From contig CAJZBQ010000062.1 in the NCBI GenBank assembly GCA_914767885.1, forward strand, positions 806,001 through 870,000: a stretch of 64,000 nt of DNA, read 5' to 3'. The notes beneath the pieces were generated by a model. The model was not told the origin of the DNA, did no database searches, and was given only the letters and a program-made list of their open reading frames with translations. The stretch's first letter is position 1, and each line of letters begins with the position of its first letter. The position numbers were made by a program, and so were the translations under genes. Of this stretch, positions 1-9,004 are shown one piece after another. The DNA is from Blepharisma stoltei (Eukaryota; Ciliophora; Heterotrichea; Heterotrichida; Blepharismidae).

Positions 1-525
1 GTTGGTATTTAAAAGAGCTAAGATATCCTTGTCCAGCTCAAAATCAGGACTATTATCGCTGTTACTGTTTTCTTTGTTTTTCTTGATTTTTGATGGCTTT
101 TCTGACATCCAGTCTTGAATATTTATAGTTGTTTCTTTACAATTTAGATTGATTTCTTGAAGTGGAGTGAAATTAGAAGTAAGCGGTATTTCATCAAGGA
201 CTTTACTGATGACACTCTGGCAAGTCTTTTGGAGCTGCTCTAGGGACTTAATTGGCTTTTTTGCTGCTAACAGGTACTTGTTTATAAGAATTTTAGCTTG
301 CTCTATCAAATTGTTGAAGAAAATTTGAGCTTTTGAGATTACCGCCTTTGCTTGATTAAAAACCGCGCCTTTATTTCTAGGCTCGAAATCACTATGAAAA
401 CTACATGATAGATGAGATTTGCTAGCTTCTATATGAAAGCCTTCAAATAAAATGTTCCAATGGCTATATTCATGATGCCATGAACTATCATCATATAGGA
501 AGCACTCTTGTATCGCGGTTTCCAT
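1..525 (-). CDS. Hypothetical protein, C-terminus off the window
   Basis: The minus strand is open from an ATG at 525 to the window edge, 175 codons with no stop. I do not recognise the family. The product is mostly hydrophilic and predicted helical, with a lysine- and serine-rich stretch near residues 148-160 (motif SEKPSKIKKNKENS). There is no signal peptide or membrane span. The start codon is followed by METAIQEC and preceded by AT-rich sequence, which suits a ciliate gene start. It is divergent from the gene starting at 644, leaving about 120 bp for a shared promoter. Only the reading frame and codon pattern support it. Confidence 0.6.
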   Translation of the reverse strand, partial: METAIQECFLYDDSSWHHEYSHWNILFEGFHIEASKSHLSCSFHSDFEPRNKGAVFNQAKAVISKAQIFFNNLIEQAKILINKYLLAAKKPIKSLEQLQKTCQSVISKVLDEIPLTSNFTPLQEINLNCKETTINIQDWMSEKPSKIKKNKENSNSDNSPDFELDKDILALLNTN

Positions 526-643
526 TTATATAATAGGATATTACTTCATATTATTCTAAACAGTGGCAATCTAATTATTGGCTATACGGCCTTAAATGGT
601 ATTTTTATATTTAAATATAAATTATAAATAATTTCTAATACTG

Positions 644-1423
644 ATGTATTCTATCCTCATAGAAGGGCTTGAAAATGGCAAATCTCTTAATGAACTTCTA
701 AATGATTTTAAAACCAAAGCTAAAGAATTTTCATTTTGCCTTGAAAGAATTGCAATTGAAGTTTATTATTTGAAAGAACAGCAGACATCGCTCGAGCATG
801 CCATTAGTGAGATACAACCTAAATGAGATCAAGCAAAAAAGTCATTCACCAACATTATGTGGGATTATTTAATGAAGATAAATAAACGCTATAAAAATAT
901 CGAACCATCACGAATCCTAGTAAAAATAAGGGAAAAAGTTTGCGAGATGTATGATGTTTCTTATAAAAATTGATGATTTTTCCAGGAAAGTTACTTTAAT
1001 AGGCTATCTTTTTATTCTGTGGATACAGAGATAGATGATCTTTGCAATAAAAAGTTTGTAATATTAGATTTGCTTGTAGCTAAAATGAAAAAATCAAAAT
1101 ACTTTGAGAAGTGCAAATGTGAAGAAACTCTTAGAATTTATATAGTAATTTAAATTGATATAGCTCGATCCAAAGCAGGGATCAGGCTATAGCAAGTATT
1201 TATATTAATTTTTTAAATAAATAGTATTCAGAGAAAGTGGTCTAGATGAGCATTAGCATTTTATGATTTGATTTGTAAAAATGCTCAGCTAAGTTTGCTT
1301 ACAAAAATACTAAAGTTAGTCTCAAGAGAAATCTTATTAAAACAAAGCAATATATCAAATCTAAATAAGGAAAGAGAAAGAATTGAAAAATTTATTATAA
1401 AGATGCAAATTCAAGACTTTTAA
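644..1423 (+). CDS. Hypothetical helical protein with one probable short IES
   Basis: The first part (644-1140) is open only if TGA is read as Trp; in-frame TGA codons occur at three places, two of them adjacent. It would stop soon after at a TAA near 1151. A second open segment ends at TAA 1421-1423. Removing a TA-bounded 81 bp stretch (1141-1221) joins them in frame, giving about 232 residues. The protein is acidic and basic mixed, helical, rich in Lys/Glu/Leu, with no family I recognise. A decayed relative of its 3' part seems to lie near 2780-2930. The join is inference; without it the product is 169 residues. Confidence 0.5.
1141..1221. other. Candidate short TA-bounded IES (81 bp)
   Basis: AT-rich stretch that holds stops in all frames of the surrounding gene. 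TA dinucleotides at 1141-1142 and 1222-1223 are in matching codon phase, so removal between them keeps the frame open to the stop at 1423. There is no conserved protein family here to check the join against. Confidence 0.4.
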
Positions 1424-1661
1424 GTCAATTCACAATATCTTCTTCTGGCAGCTGATTAAAAAAAAGCAATTAGCTCTAATAATATCCAATTTTGCAAATT
1501 AAATTAAAAAGAAAAATCTATATATTTAAAAAAATCTTTATTAATCTTATAAATAATATATATAAATATATAGTAACTTATGGTTAAACTAGTAGAAAAT
1601 ATATGGAAAATATGTCCGAACAGATGTGCGTATAAACTTAAACATCTTAAAATTTAATAAT

Positions 1662-2624
1662 ATGGAAAGAATAAATACAACAGCCAGAAATTCTTATTGC
1701 CATAAATGTAATTTACTTTGCCATGAGCCAATCACATGCAGAGCTAAATCCGTCTGTGGCTATCAAGTTATCGACCTGGTTCCTCCACTTAATATTAATA
1801 ACCCTATAACAGAATTGGAATTGGAGTATACCGAGGCGATAAATATTATTAAAAGTCTTATTCCAAATCCTACACAAGTATCATCAATAAAATTAATAGT
1901 AAATCAGGTTCTCGAGTTAAGATATTATAACAGAAAGCAGGAAATTGAAAGAGAAATTGGAAGGACTTGCGAAGAAGGTTACTATTGGCATGGCTCTAGT
2001 CACGATATATATATGAAGATTGCTCAAGGGGGCTTTAAGGTGCCAGGAATTGATCCAATACCGCATCGAGCAAATGGAATTTATACAGCCATAAACCATT
2101 CAACATCGCTTGGGTATAGAAAAAATACCAATTCATTAATCCTTACTACACCCTCCTCCTTGAGAGAAAAAAACGATTTTGTTCGCTCAAGGAGGAGATT
2201 AATTTTATTTTTTTTAAATTTATATATAAATTATAAATTTTTTTTTGGAACTTTAATCGCAAAAATTGGAAAGGAAATCTTAATTCATTTGTAAAATTTA
2301 TGTTTTAAAATGCAAGCTGTTAAAAATTGAACAGAATTAGCTAGAGATTTCATTATATTAATTATCACTTATGTATCAATTTTTTTTTTTCATAAAAAAA
2401 TTTTTGTTCGCTCATTGAGGGTGGTTTTTGGGCAAAAAATATGGTTTTGTTCTCTCACTGAGGGAGGGAGTTAGCAAGCTATCAAGGGTGGATCTGGGAA
2501 ATCTCCGACATTAGCGTCCAATATGACAATAAATGGTGAGCATTCATATACATCTGGAAATATTGTAGTATTTTTTTCTAGCTCGCAACTGCTTCCAAAG
2601 TATTTAGTTGATTTTCAATGTTAA
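1662..2624 (+). CDS. PARP-like ADP-ribosyltransferase, interrupted by a MITE and probably frameshifted
   Basis: The N-terminal part has a Cys-rich segment (CHKCNLLCHEPITC). The catalytic-like part follows: YYWHGSS (His of the NAD-binding site), GGFKVPG, then GIYTA (Tyr). After the MITE at 2143-2473 the 3' part encodes GNIVVFFSSSQLLPKYLVDF, which matches the last strand of the PARP fold. Joining at the TTA repeat continues the 5' frame through VDLGN, but the final strand lies one base out of register, so a 1-nt deletion, an assembly error or decay is likely near 2505. The position of the catalytic Glu appears to hold Gly or Asn, so activity may be mono-ADP-ribosyl transfer or absent. GTG and other codons upstream stay open, but ATG at 1662 is the first plausible start. 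Confidence 0.6.
2143..2473. mobile_element. MITE family 1 copy inside the PARP-like gene
   Basis: Flanked by TTA at 2143-2145 and 2471-2473. Ends are CT(A)CACCCTCC and GGAGGGAG. The interior holds the family blocks (poly-A/T, a TTATATATAAATT-like run, and a subterminal GTTCGCTC...GAGG motif). Its 5' hairpin arm (TGAGAGAAAAAAACG / TTTGTTCGCTCAAGG) marks it as the inverted orientation. About 15% diverged from the freshest copies by eye. No coding capacity. Confidence 0.8.
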
Positions 2625-2959
2625 AAAATTATTTTTTTATTTGTTTGTTAAATAATCTTTCATTATAAGCGATCATAAGATGAAGTCTAATTAATTTATA
2701 GCAAAATATGAAACGCAGATTAATTTGTAGGCAAGTTAAAAATTAGAAATTCCATTAAAAAGTCTTAGATTTTTATAAATAAGTTTATCACTTGATTTGG
2801 CTTGTAAAATATTAGTAAAAGCTTGCTATAAGAAGTTAAATTGAGCTATCAAATATAAAGATGCCGAATAAGGAAAGAGATATTATAGAAAGATTTGCTA
2901 TAAACATATAGAGTAATTATATATAAATTAGACTCACAAAACATATTAATTAAAAATAA
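2625..2959. other. AT-rich gap with a decayed coding fragment
   Basis: No open gene. Positions about 2780-2925 resemble, with many changes and stops, the 3' end of the gene at 644-1423 (shared blocks such as AATAAGGAAAGAGA and TTGATTTGnnTTGTAAAA). I read this as a decayed partial duplicate. Confidence 0.35.
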
Positions 2960-3303
2960 TAAGGACCCCTCCCCCCTCATTTGTCCAATTTTCTAGTCTT
3001 TTTTTTATAAGAAATTATTTTTTTCAGGACCTCATTTGTCCCAAAATCTAGTCAAAAATGATTTGTCCAATTTTCTAGTCTTTTTTGGATTTTTTCGAAT
3101 GCCCTAAATTCTAGTTTTTTACTTTTAAAAAAACTAGAAAATGAGACAATTGAGGTCCTGAAAATTTTTTTTTCTATCAAAATTTTGACTAGAAAATTGG
3201 ACAAATGAGGTCCTAAAAAAATTTTTTTTTCCTATAAAAAGAACTAGAAAAATGGACAAACGATAAAAGACTAGAAAATTGGACAAATGAGGGGGGGTCC
3301 TTA
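2960..3303. mobile_element. MITE family 2, copy A
   Basis: A 344 bp near-palindrome. Ends are AAGGACCCCTCCCCCC and its complement GGGGGGGTCCTT, followed inward by CATTTGTCCAATTTTCTAG and its complement. Shorter blocks (TTTGTCC, CTAGTCTTTTTT) recur internally in both directions. It sits in TA context. A second copy at 19504-19853 is almost identical throughout, indicating recent activity. Confidence 0.85.
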
Positions 3304-3459
3304 TAATAGCCATATATTAGCTGCAAATTCTAAAGCTACGTGCAATTGAAGGTCCGATTTCATCATAATCTTGTTTTATTACCCACATTTCTTCGCAAAG
3401 GGCTTGCAATTATATTAGCTTTGTGAAGATCACGAATAATTCTTTCAGAGATTCCTTGT

Positions 3460-3813
3460 AACATTGGAGAAATAAAATGTGATGCCTAAGAACGATGGAC
3501 TCCTAGGAAGACTCCCTATGAAGCAGGCAGGACCCGTCCCGATGATGCTGAAAATAGTGCCTCTGACGCTTTTTGAAATAGACCTTCGGGTTAAGGTATG
3601 CCTACCGAAGAGGGAAGCTTACTTTGTTCTCCGAAGGATTCCTGTCCCTGCCAGGTGGCTAGACAGGTTTTGCCTCCCACTTAGTATTGCCTATCAGGAT
3701 TAATGGGGATTTTGCATGAGGTTGCTCTAATATAGAAAAATAGATAGGCAAACTAGTTGTCTATCCACTTATAGTCTTATAACTCTTAGCTTAGCTTAGC
3801 TTAAAACATTGGA
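3460..3813 (+). mobile_element. SINE-like retroposon in the actin pseudogene
   Basis: A 345 bp GC-richer insert flanked by the 9 bp duplication AACATTGGA (3460-3468 and 3805-3813). It starts with the family-like AAATAAAATG and ends in a CTTAG simple-repeat tail (about 3785-3804). It shares a block CCTGTCCCTGCCAGGTGG...CTAGACAGGTTTT with the SINE at 61675-62137. Short open frames inside are fortuitous. Confidence 0.75.
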
Positions 3814-3953
3814 TTTCCTCCTCCTTAAACAATATTTTAATACAATTTTTTGAAATTCATACTCACTTCTGATGATGGAATTATGTGTAGCTTCACTAAT
3901 TCCAATTGCTCTATCATTTATTACATTTGGGCTAAAACGCAGATTCAGAGATC

Positions 3954-4292
3954 TTACTCCCCCCTCCGTGAGCGAACAAAACCATTAGAAAAATCCCTAC
4001 TTTTTGCCCAAAAGCCCACCCTCTGTAAGCAAACAAAGATGTTTTTAATAGAAAAAAGTTTTTATGGAAAAAAATTTGATATATAAGTGATAATTAGTAT
4101 AATGAAATCTAGAGCTAATTCTGTTTTAATTTTAAAAAAATTGCGTTTTAAAACATAAATTTTATAAATTAAATTAATATTTGCTTTCAAATTTTTATAG
4201 AATTGGGATTTTTTTAAATTTCGAAAAAAAATTAACCCCTCCGTTGAGTGAACAAAATTTTTTTGTTCGCTCACGGAGGGGGGGGGGAGTAA
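3954..4292. mobile_element. MITE family 1 copy in the actin pseudogene
   Basis: Ends TTACTCCCCCCTCCGTGAGC and GCTCACGGAGGGGGG...AGTAA. Flanks are TTA on the left and TAA on the right, the only mismatched pair among the copies seen, which fits its place in a decaying locus. Confidence 0.85.
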
Positions 4293-5088
4293 ATCTTTCT
4301 GATCCTAAAAAAAGGCTATTTCTATCAGACATTGCATAGCTTGATCCAATATTTTCGTTATGATATCTTTTTGAGATTTTAAGGATATATAGAGCAATTT
4401 TGACTTTGCGCCCTCAATAATTTACATTAGAAGGGATCTTCACAATAGCATTTGAAACGGCAGTGCCTTCATTGATAGGCAAACCACAAGCATTTCGTAT
4501 CCTAACTCGACAATAACTCTTGTGTATGATAAGCATATATAATGAAAGAACTGCCTGATTAGCTAAATAAATTGCTAGAATATTAAAAATCTTCAAACAT
4601 AATTGTTGCTATATTCTCTCTATTTATAGTGTTAATAAAATACGAAATTCATCTGGCGTTATTCTTAACTTAAAATAGAATGCATTATGCCAAATTTTTC
4701 TATGACTTCTTAATGAGTGATTTAGCCATGCTCAATGGGATATTTTACTCCTAAAATATTCCTTTGATTTCAGGCATCTTAAAGATATAAATATTGATTC
4801 TGAAATTATTATTGGATAGCTGCTTATAACATTTTGAATATTGAATTAGGTGACTCAGAGCGCCTAAAAATCCTGCTTTAATAGAGCCAGAGCCATTATC
4901 TATAATAATTGAATAAGATAACTCCATTTAAGTTAAGTAACAACTGATTTTTAAGCTTCAGGTATAAATCAGCATTGATAATCTATTGCAGCTGTCAAAA
5001 GTTCATTCCAAATACTTGGATTAATTAGAAATAAATCCTATATTAGCCTTTGAATATGAATTTATGACAATTGAGAGCAAAATACGTA

Positions 5089-5554
5089 AAATTATCTTTA
5101 TAATTATAAAATGGCTTTAGATGAAAAGATAATTCGCTCGCGAATTCCTTTTCCCTCAACCCCACTTTTATTATTATAGGGTTAGGCTTTTGCGCTTGGA
5201 ATTCTGCATAAGAGGATAAAATGACAATAATTTTATACTTCGCTCACTTTTTTATCGTGCTTTACCTCTTTCTATTGCTGATATAAAAGACAGGACCCTC
5301 AGGCCGAACAGATGCTGGAGGGAAGTAAGATAGAGCGAGGCAACGCATCAAGCCGCTAGTATTTCTCGTACTTCTGAGCTTCCAAATGGCTTCCCAGAGA
5401 CTAGGAGAAGCAGGCCGAACTGTGAGGCCCGATATTGGGTTCGAGAGCAGTGACAAGACGGAGAAAAAAAGCGTCTCACGAAGCTACACAAATTTAGACT
5501 CAACGAGAAGTTAGCTAAATTAAGTTAATTTGTTTGTTTGTATGCAAATTATCC
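5089..5554 (+). mobile_element. SINE-like retroposon, intergenic
   Basis: The 5' end near 5100 has the family fold: arm ATAATTATAAAATGG pairs with CCACTTTTATTATTAT, enclosing the perfect hairpin AATTCGC-TC-GCGAATT, followed by GGGTTAGGCTTTTGC. The 3' end is an AGCTAAATTAAGTTAA-type tail. An 8 bp match AAATTATC at 5089-5096 and 5547-5554 is a weak target-site duplication. The short ORF at 5262-5456 (minus) lies within it. Confidence 0.6.
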
Positions 5555-5716
5555 TAATATACCATTAAAAATTCAATAATACGATCCCTTCCTCTGTATA
5601 ATCGAGGCTCTGTTATTAGTTTATTTATAAGATTCTTTTCTTAAATATCTAAAAGAAGATCCAAAAGATATTATCCAATAATATTTATAAAATAAAATTA
5701 AAATAAATAGCACTAT

Positions 5717-7192
5717 CTATTCTTTATTCTTCTTATGCAATTTCGTTCCCACATGAGTCTTGATAGACTTCTTCTTAACAGTCCTATCGCACAATAAGCA
5801 AGTTACCGTCGTCAATTCATCGTCTCTAGGGTTTATTTTGTCCACTTTCCACTTGGTTCCATCAGGCCCAGTGAAATTTTCCTTAATTCCTCTCCGTTAA
5901 CGAACAAAACCATTGGAAAATCCCTAAAGCCCCTTTCAAACGAACAAAAAATTTTTTAATATAAAATACATTTGTAAAAAATATTTTGATATATAAGTAA
6001 AATTTCGATTCTGCTTGATTTTAAGCAGCTCCCACTTTAAAACATAAATTTACATTATTAATTTAATATTTGCTTTAAAATTATTTGAAATTGGATTATT
6101 TTTAAATTAGAAAAAAAAATTACCATAAAACTTATATATAAATTTTTAAAAAAATTAACACCCCTTATTGAGCAAATAAAAATTTTTTATTAGCTCACGA
6201 AGGGGAGGATTACTCTCTTCTGGCTCTTCTTTTTTCTTCCCATGGGATGCTGGCTCCTCTTTATGAGTTTTGGCGGGAGTTGGGGATTGGGTTTCTTCTT
6301 TATGCGCCCTCGTGGAAATGCGACTTGGAGACTTGGCTTCTTCTTTATGAGCCTTTGTAGCTGGCAATTGAGGTTCTTCGTGCTTGATTTCTTCCTTTTT
6401 TCCTTTGCGGGGAGTTGCTTTTGCCTCAGCTTTTTTCTCTTCTTTTGCCTCTTTTTTAGGAGAAGGGTGGAGTTCGGCAGGCTCTTTGTGCTCGTGGGTA
6501 TCAGTTGGATTTACTGGGCTGTGAGGTTTTTCGTCAAGCTCAGGCTTTGGTTGCTCTTCTGCAATTTCTGATGGTTGAATTGGCTCCGGTTTTTCTTCTT
6601 CTTGGGCAGTAATGGTTGGTTCAGCTTGAGGAACAGGCTGTTCTTGGATAGTTTCTTGGGGTTCTGGAGGGGAAACTTCAGTGGGGTGAGCTTCTTGTTC
6701 TTCAGCAACATCTTGGGTGTTTTCTTGAACAGTTCCTAACTCCCTCTGTGAGCGAGCAGAATTTTTTATCTCGATTAAGAAGTTAATATTTCTAATTAGA
6801 AAGAAATTGTTTTCGAAATTTATAAAAAATTCGAAGTAAATGTTTTGCTAACTTATAAAACTTATGTTGAAGGATACAAAATATTTAAGTCTAAATAGAA
6901 TTTGCTAGAGATTTCCTTACAATATTATCGTTTATATTTTTTTTTTATAAAAAATTTTTGCTCTCGCGGAGGGAGTAAGTCTTTTTTCTCTTCAACTTCA
7001 ACATCCATCATAATATTTGGCTCTTCTACTGTTTTTGGAGGAGAGCGAGATCTTGAACGGCTTCGTGGCGAAGCTTGCTTTGGAGATTCATGAATTATAT
7101 TTAATTATTAAATTGCACAGATAGAGCTTATAATCCCTTTAGATTTTAATTTAGCTATAATAGCATACTACTTGCGATTCCCCAGTTGCCAT
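5717..7192 (-). CDS. Acidic/basic low-complexity protein with a C-terminal C2H2 zinc finger
   Basis: Start ATG at 7192 (MATGESQV). Three inserts break it: a 73 bp IES (7098-7170) and two MITEs. Removing them gives 837 nt, 278 residues, open throughout. The N-terminus has an SR-like run (PRSRSRSRSPPK). The middle is a Glu/Lys/Pro-rich region with repeats of the type KAHKEEAKSPS and KTHKEEPAS. The C-terminus (about residues 225-277) reads TCLLCDRTVKKKSIKTHVG then KLHKKN, a CxxC...HxxxxxH finger of the U1/matrin type that binds double-stranded or structured RNA in known families. A role in RNA handling is inference. The two MITE joins fall exactly in frame, at ...KKDLGTV... and ...EESKENFTG.... 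Confidence 0.75.
5883..6212. mobile_element. MITE family 1 copy in the zinc-finger gene
   Basis: TTA at 5883-5885 and 6210-6212. The ends have diverged (ATTCCTCTCCGTTAACG; CTCACGAAGGGGAGGA), so this is an older copy. Removing it with one TTA joins ...PEES to KENFTGPDG... in frame. Confidence 0.85.
6737..6978. mobile_element. Shortened MITE family 1 copy in the zinc-finger gene
   Basis: TAA at 6737-6739 and 6976-6978; ends CTCCCTCTGTGAGCGAGC and GCTCTCGCGGAGGGAG. Only about 240 bp, so internally deleted. Removal joins ...VEEKKD to LGTVQEN... in frame. Confidence 0.8.
7098..7170. other. Short TA-bounded IES (73 bp)
   Basis: Lies a few codons after the start of the zinc-finger gene and carries stops in its frame. 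Cutting between TA 7096-7097 and TA 7169-7170 gives ...ESQVIHESPKQ... in frame. Confidence 0.55.
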
Positions 7193-7354
7193 CTTTTATT
7201 TTATTTAGTAATTGGCTATATAAAAAACTCACTCATGACTTATATTTTCTTGAAATTTTGTGTAAATTTTATCCCGATAGTATTATATAACGCAAAGATT
7301 TTGCTTCCAAGTTTTCTTTTTTTTTAAATTATTTTTCGAATTTAATTTTTTTAC
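7193..7354. other. AT-rich upstream region
   Basis: No gene. The stretch at about 7288-7345 (TTTGCTTCCAAGTTTTC, AAATTATTTTTCGAA) resembles the inside of MITE family 1, so an old remnant may lie beside the fresh copy. Confidence 0.3.
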
Positions 7355-7746
7355 TTACTCCCCCCCCCCCCCCTCCGTGAGCGAACAAAACCATTAGAAA
7401 AATCGCCATTTTTTGACCAAAAACCCACCCTCCGTGAGTGAACAAAAATTTTTTTAATAGAAAAAATTTTAATGGAAAAAAATTTTGATATATAAGTGAT
7501 AATTAGTATAATGAAATCTAGAGCTAATTCTGTTTAATTTTAAACAAATTGCGTTTTAAAACATAAATTTTGCAAATTAAATTAATATTTGCTTCCCAAT
7601 TTTTGCAAATTAGGATTTTTTTAAATTTCGAAAAAAATATTTTTTATAAAATTTATATATAAATTTTTTTTTAAAAAAAAAATTAACCCCCCTCCGTGAG
7701 CGAACAAAATTTTTTTGTTCGCTCACGGAGGGGGGGGGGGGAGTTA
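7355..7746. mobile_element. Full-length, fresh MITE family 1 copy (intergenic)
   Basis: TTA at 7355-7357 and 7744-7746. The left end is a run of about 14 C, then CTCCGTGAGCGAACAAAA, repeated in subterminal form (CTCCGTGAGTGAACAAAA) about 70 bp inward. The right end is a hairpin made of the same block and its complement, then a G run. The interior has TTTGATATATAAGTGATAA and AATATTTGCTTCCCAA. About 390 bp, almost identical to the copies at 8270, 26128 and 36803. Confidence 0.9.
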
Positions 7747-8269
7747 AAAAATAGTAATAAAATCTCTCGCTCCCTATACAAGAGTATACAAGTGATAGTA
7801 AACCATTATAAGATATCTGAAAGGTTAATAACATAAGAGTCATAGGTCTATAGGAATTATATGTCCCAGAAGTGAATTATTGACTTAACAGCCTCGGATA
7901 AAAATAAAATGATTATGCTCGGAATTTAATTTCACTGAAAATTATTCCATCTCTTCTGCTTTACTAGTGAGCCTTTATTTAGCTGTGTCAGCAAAACCCC
8001 AGTGTATAGGTTGGATCGCCTAATCCTTGAGTTTTAGAGGCACAAGGATTTACCGCTTTGCTTCAGAGGAGAGAGACCTTAGGCGAACACACACAAGAAT
8101 TCAAGTATAAGTCAAAGGCTTTCTGGCCGACCTGTTGCGACACATGTTTAGGAAGTCTACTACGTCATAAAAATGGCGTGATTTAGAATGTCTGGTGATG
8201 TCAGAAGCTGGAGCTCAAAGGGTGAGCTTCAGTTTGTGGTCTTGCTGAAGAAAACAACAATTTGAATAT
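7747..8269. other. Intergenic, with a probable SINE fragment
   Basis: No gene seen. About 7985-8190 is GC-richer than its surroundings and contains ATAAAAATGGCG, the 5' start block of the SINE family, preceded by other GC-rich sequence. No target-site duplication or tail could be placed, so this is at most a degenerate copy. Confidence 0.35.
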
Positions 8270-8673
8270 TTACTCCCCCCCCCCCCCCTCCGTGAGCGAA
8301 CAAAAAAAATTTTTGTTCGCTCACGGAGGGGGGTTATTTTTTTTTTTTTAAAAAAAAAATTTATATATAAAATTTTATAAAAAATATTTTTTTCGAAATT
8401 TAAAAAAATCCTAATTTGCAAAATTGGGAAGCAAATATTAATTTAATTTGCAAAATTTATGTTTTAAAACGCAATTTGTTTAAAATTAAACAGAATTAGC
8501 TCTAGACTTCATTATACTAATTATCACTTATATATCAAAATTTTTTTCCATTAAAATTTTTTCTATTAAAAAAATTTTTTTGTTCACTCACGGAGGGTGG
8601 GTTTTTGGTCAAAAAATGGCGATTTTTCTAATGGTTTTGTTCGCTCACGGAGGGGGGGGGGGGGGGGGAGTTA
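8270..8673. mobile_element. Full-length, fresh MITE family 1 copy (intergenic, opposite orientation)
   Basis: TTA at 8270-8272 and 8671-8673. The complex hairpin end is on the left and the long G run (over 15 G) on the right. Its sequence is the reverse complement of the copy at 7355-7746 with few differences. Confidence 0.9.
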
Positions 8674-9004
8674 GTTAAAATTAGAGCATAGAACTTAAAG
8701 GCCTTTGATCTAGTATGAGTTCAGATATAAATCATGAATAATGTTGCGTAACGTAAATTATCGAATTTGAAGAGAATTTGGGAAGAAGGAAGGATTGAAA
8801 ATAAATGCTTGACCCTTGAGATTCTCTTTTAATAATGAAATCTGATTCTGATAAGAAAAAAAAATGATATTATTGATTTCTGATAAGAAAAGCAAATCAT
8901 GCCATATTTAATATCCAATATATAGGCACTATCCATCTTTATGCGATTATTTATAACTCGCAAAAAGTCTATCTACAGCATTTCTTCATTACTAAAGCAA
9001 TTAT
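8674..9004. other. AT-rich intergenic region
   Basis: About 330 bp with no open frame of note and no repeat I could recognise; it is the 3' flank of the Nudix gene. Confidence 0.4.

Larger units (their letters stand above)
3336..4927 (-). pseudogene. Decayed actin pseudogene with a SINE and a MITE inserted
   Basis: The minus strand begins MELSYSIIIDNGSGSIKAGF, matching the actin N-terminus (DNGSG, KAGF). Next come degraded blocks matching GILTLKYPIEHG and KIWHHTFYNELRV, then FNILAIYLANQAVLSLY (actin FNIPAIYVAIQAVLSLY). After the MITE, segments resemble GNERF, AGIHETTYNSI and the VLSGGTTMFPGIADRM region. Several frame shifts and stops break it, and excising the MITE at TA does not restore the frame, so I call it a pseudogene rather than a gene with IESs. 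Identity to actin is low, so an actin-related protein ancestor is possible. Confidence 0.75.

Noticed and set aside
2961-3303. CRISPR-like repeats
   Set aside because: The repeated TTTTCTAGTC blocks are paired inverted arms of a MITE, without regular spacers.
3350-3950. Helix-turn-helix transposase fragment
   Set aside because: The wider context (DNGSG, AIYLANQAVLSLY, GSERF) shows it is decayed actin.
4062-4274. Short ORFs inside MITE family 1 copies (also near 7610, 8215, 26313)
   Set aside because: Each copy gives a different low-complexity peptide; the elements are non-coding.
5262-5530. Possible tRNA-like segment with GGGTTCGAGAGC (B-box-like)
   Set aside because: No cloverleaf could be drawn; it falls within a SINE.
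6242-6571. Plus-strand ORF rich in Phe/Leu
   Set aside because: It is the antisense of the Glu/Lys-rich part of the zinc-finger gene.
7158-7174. 17-nt intron GTAGTATGCTATTATAG in the zinc-finger gene
   Set aside because: Splicing it leaves a stop two codons later; the 73 bp TA-bounded removal gives an open frame.
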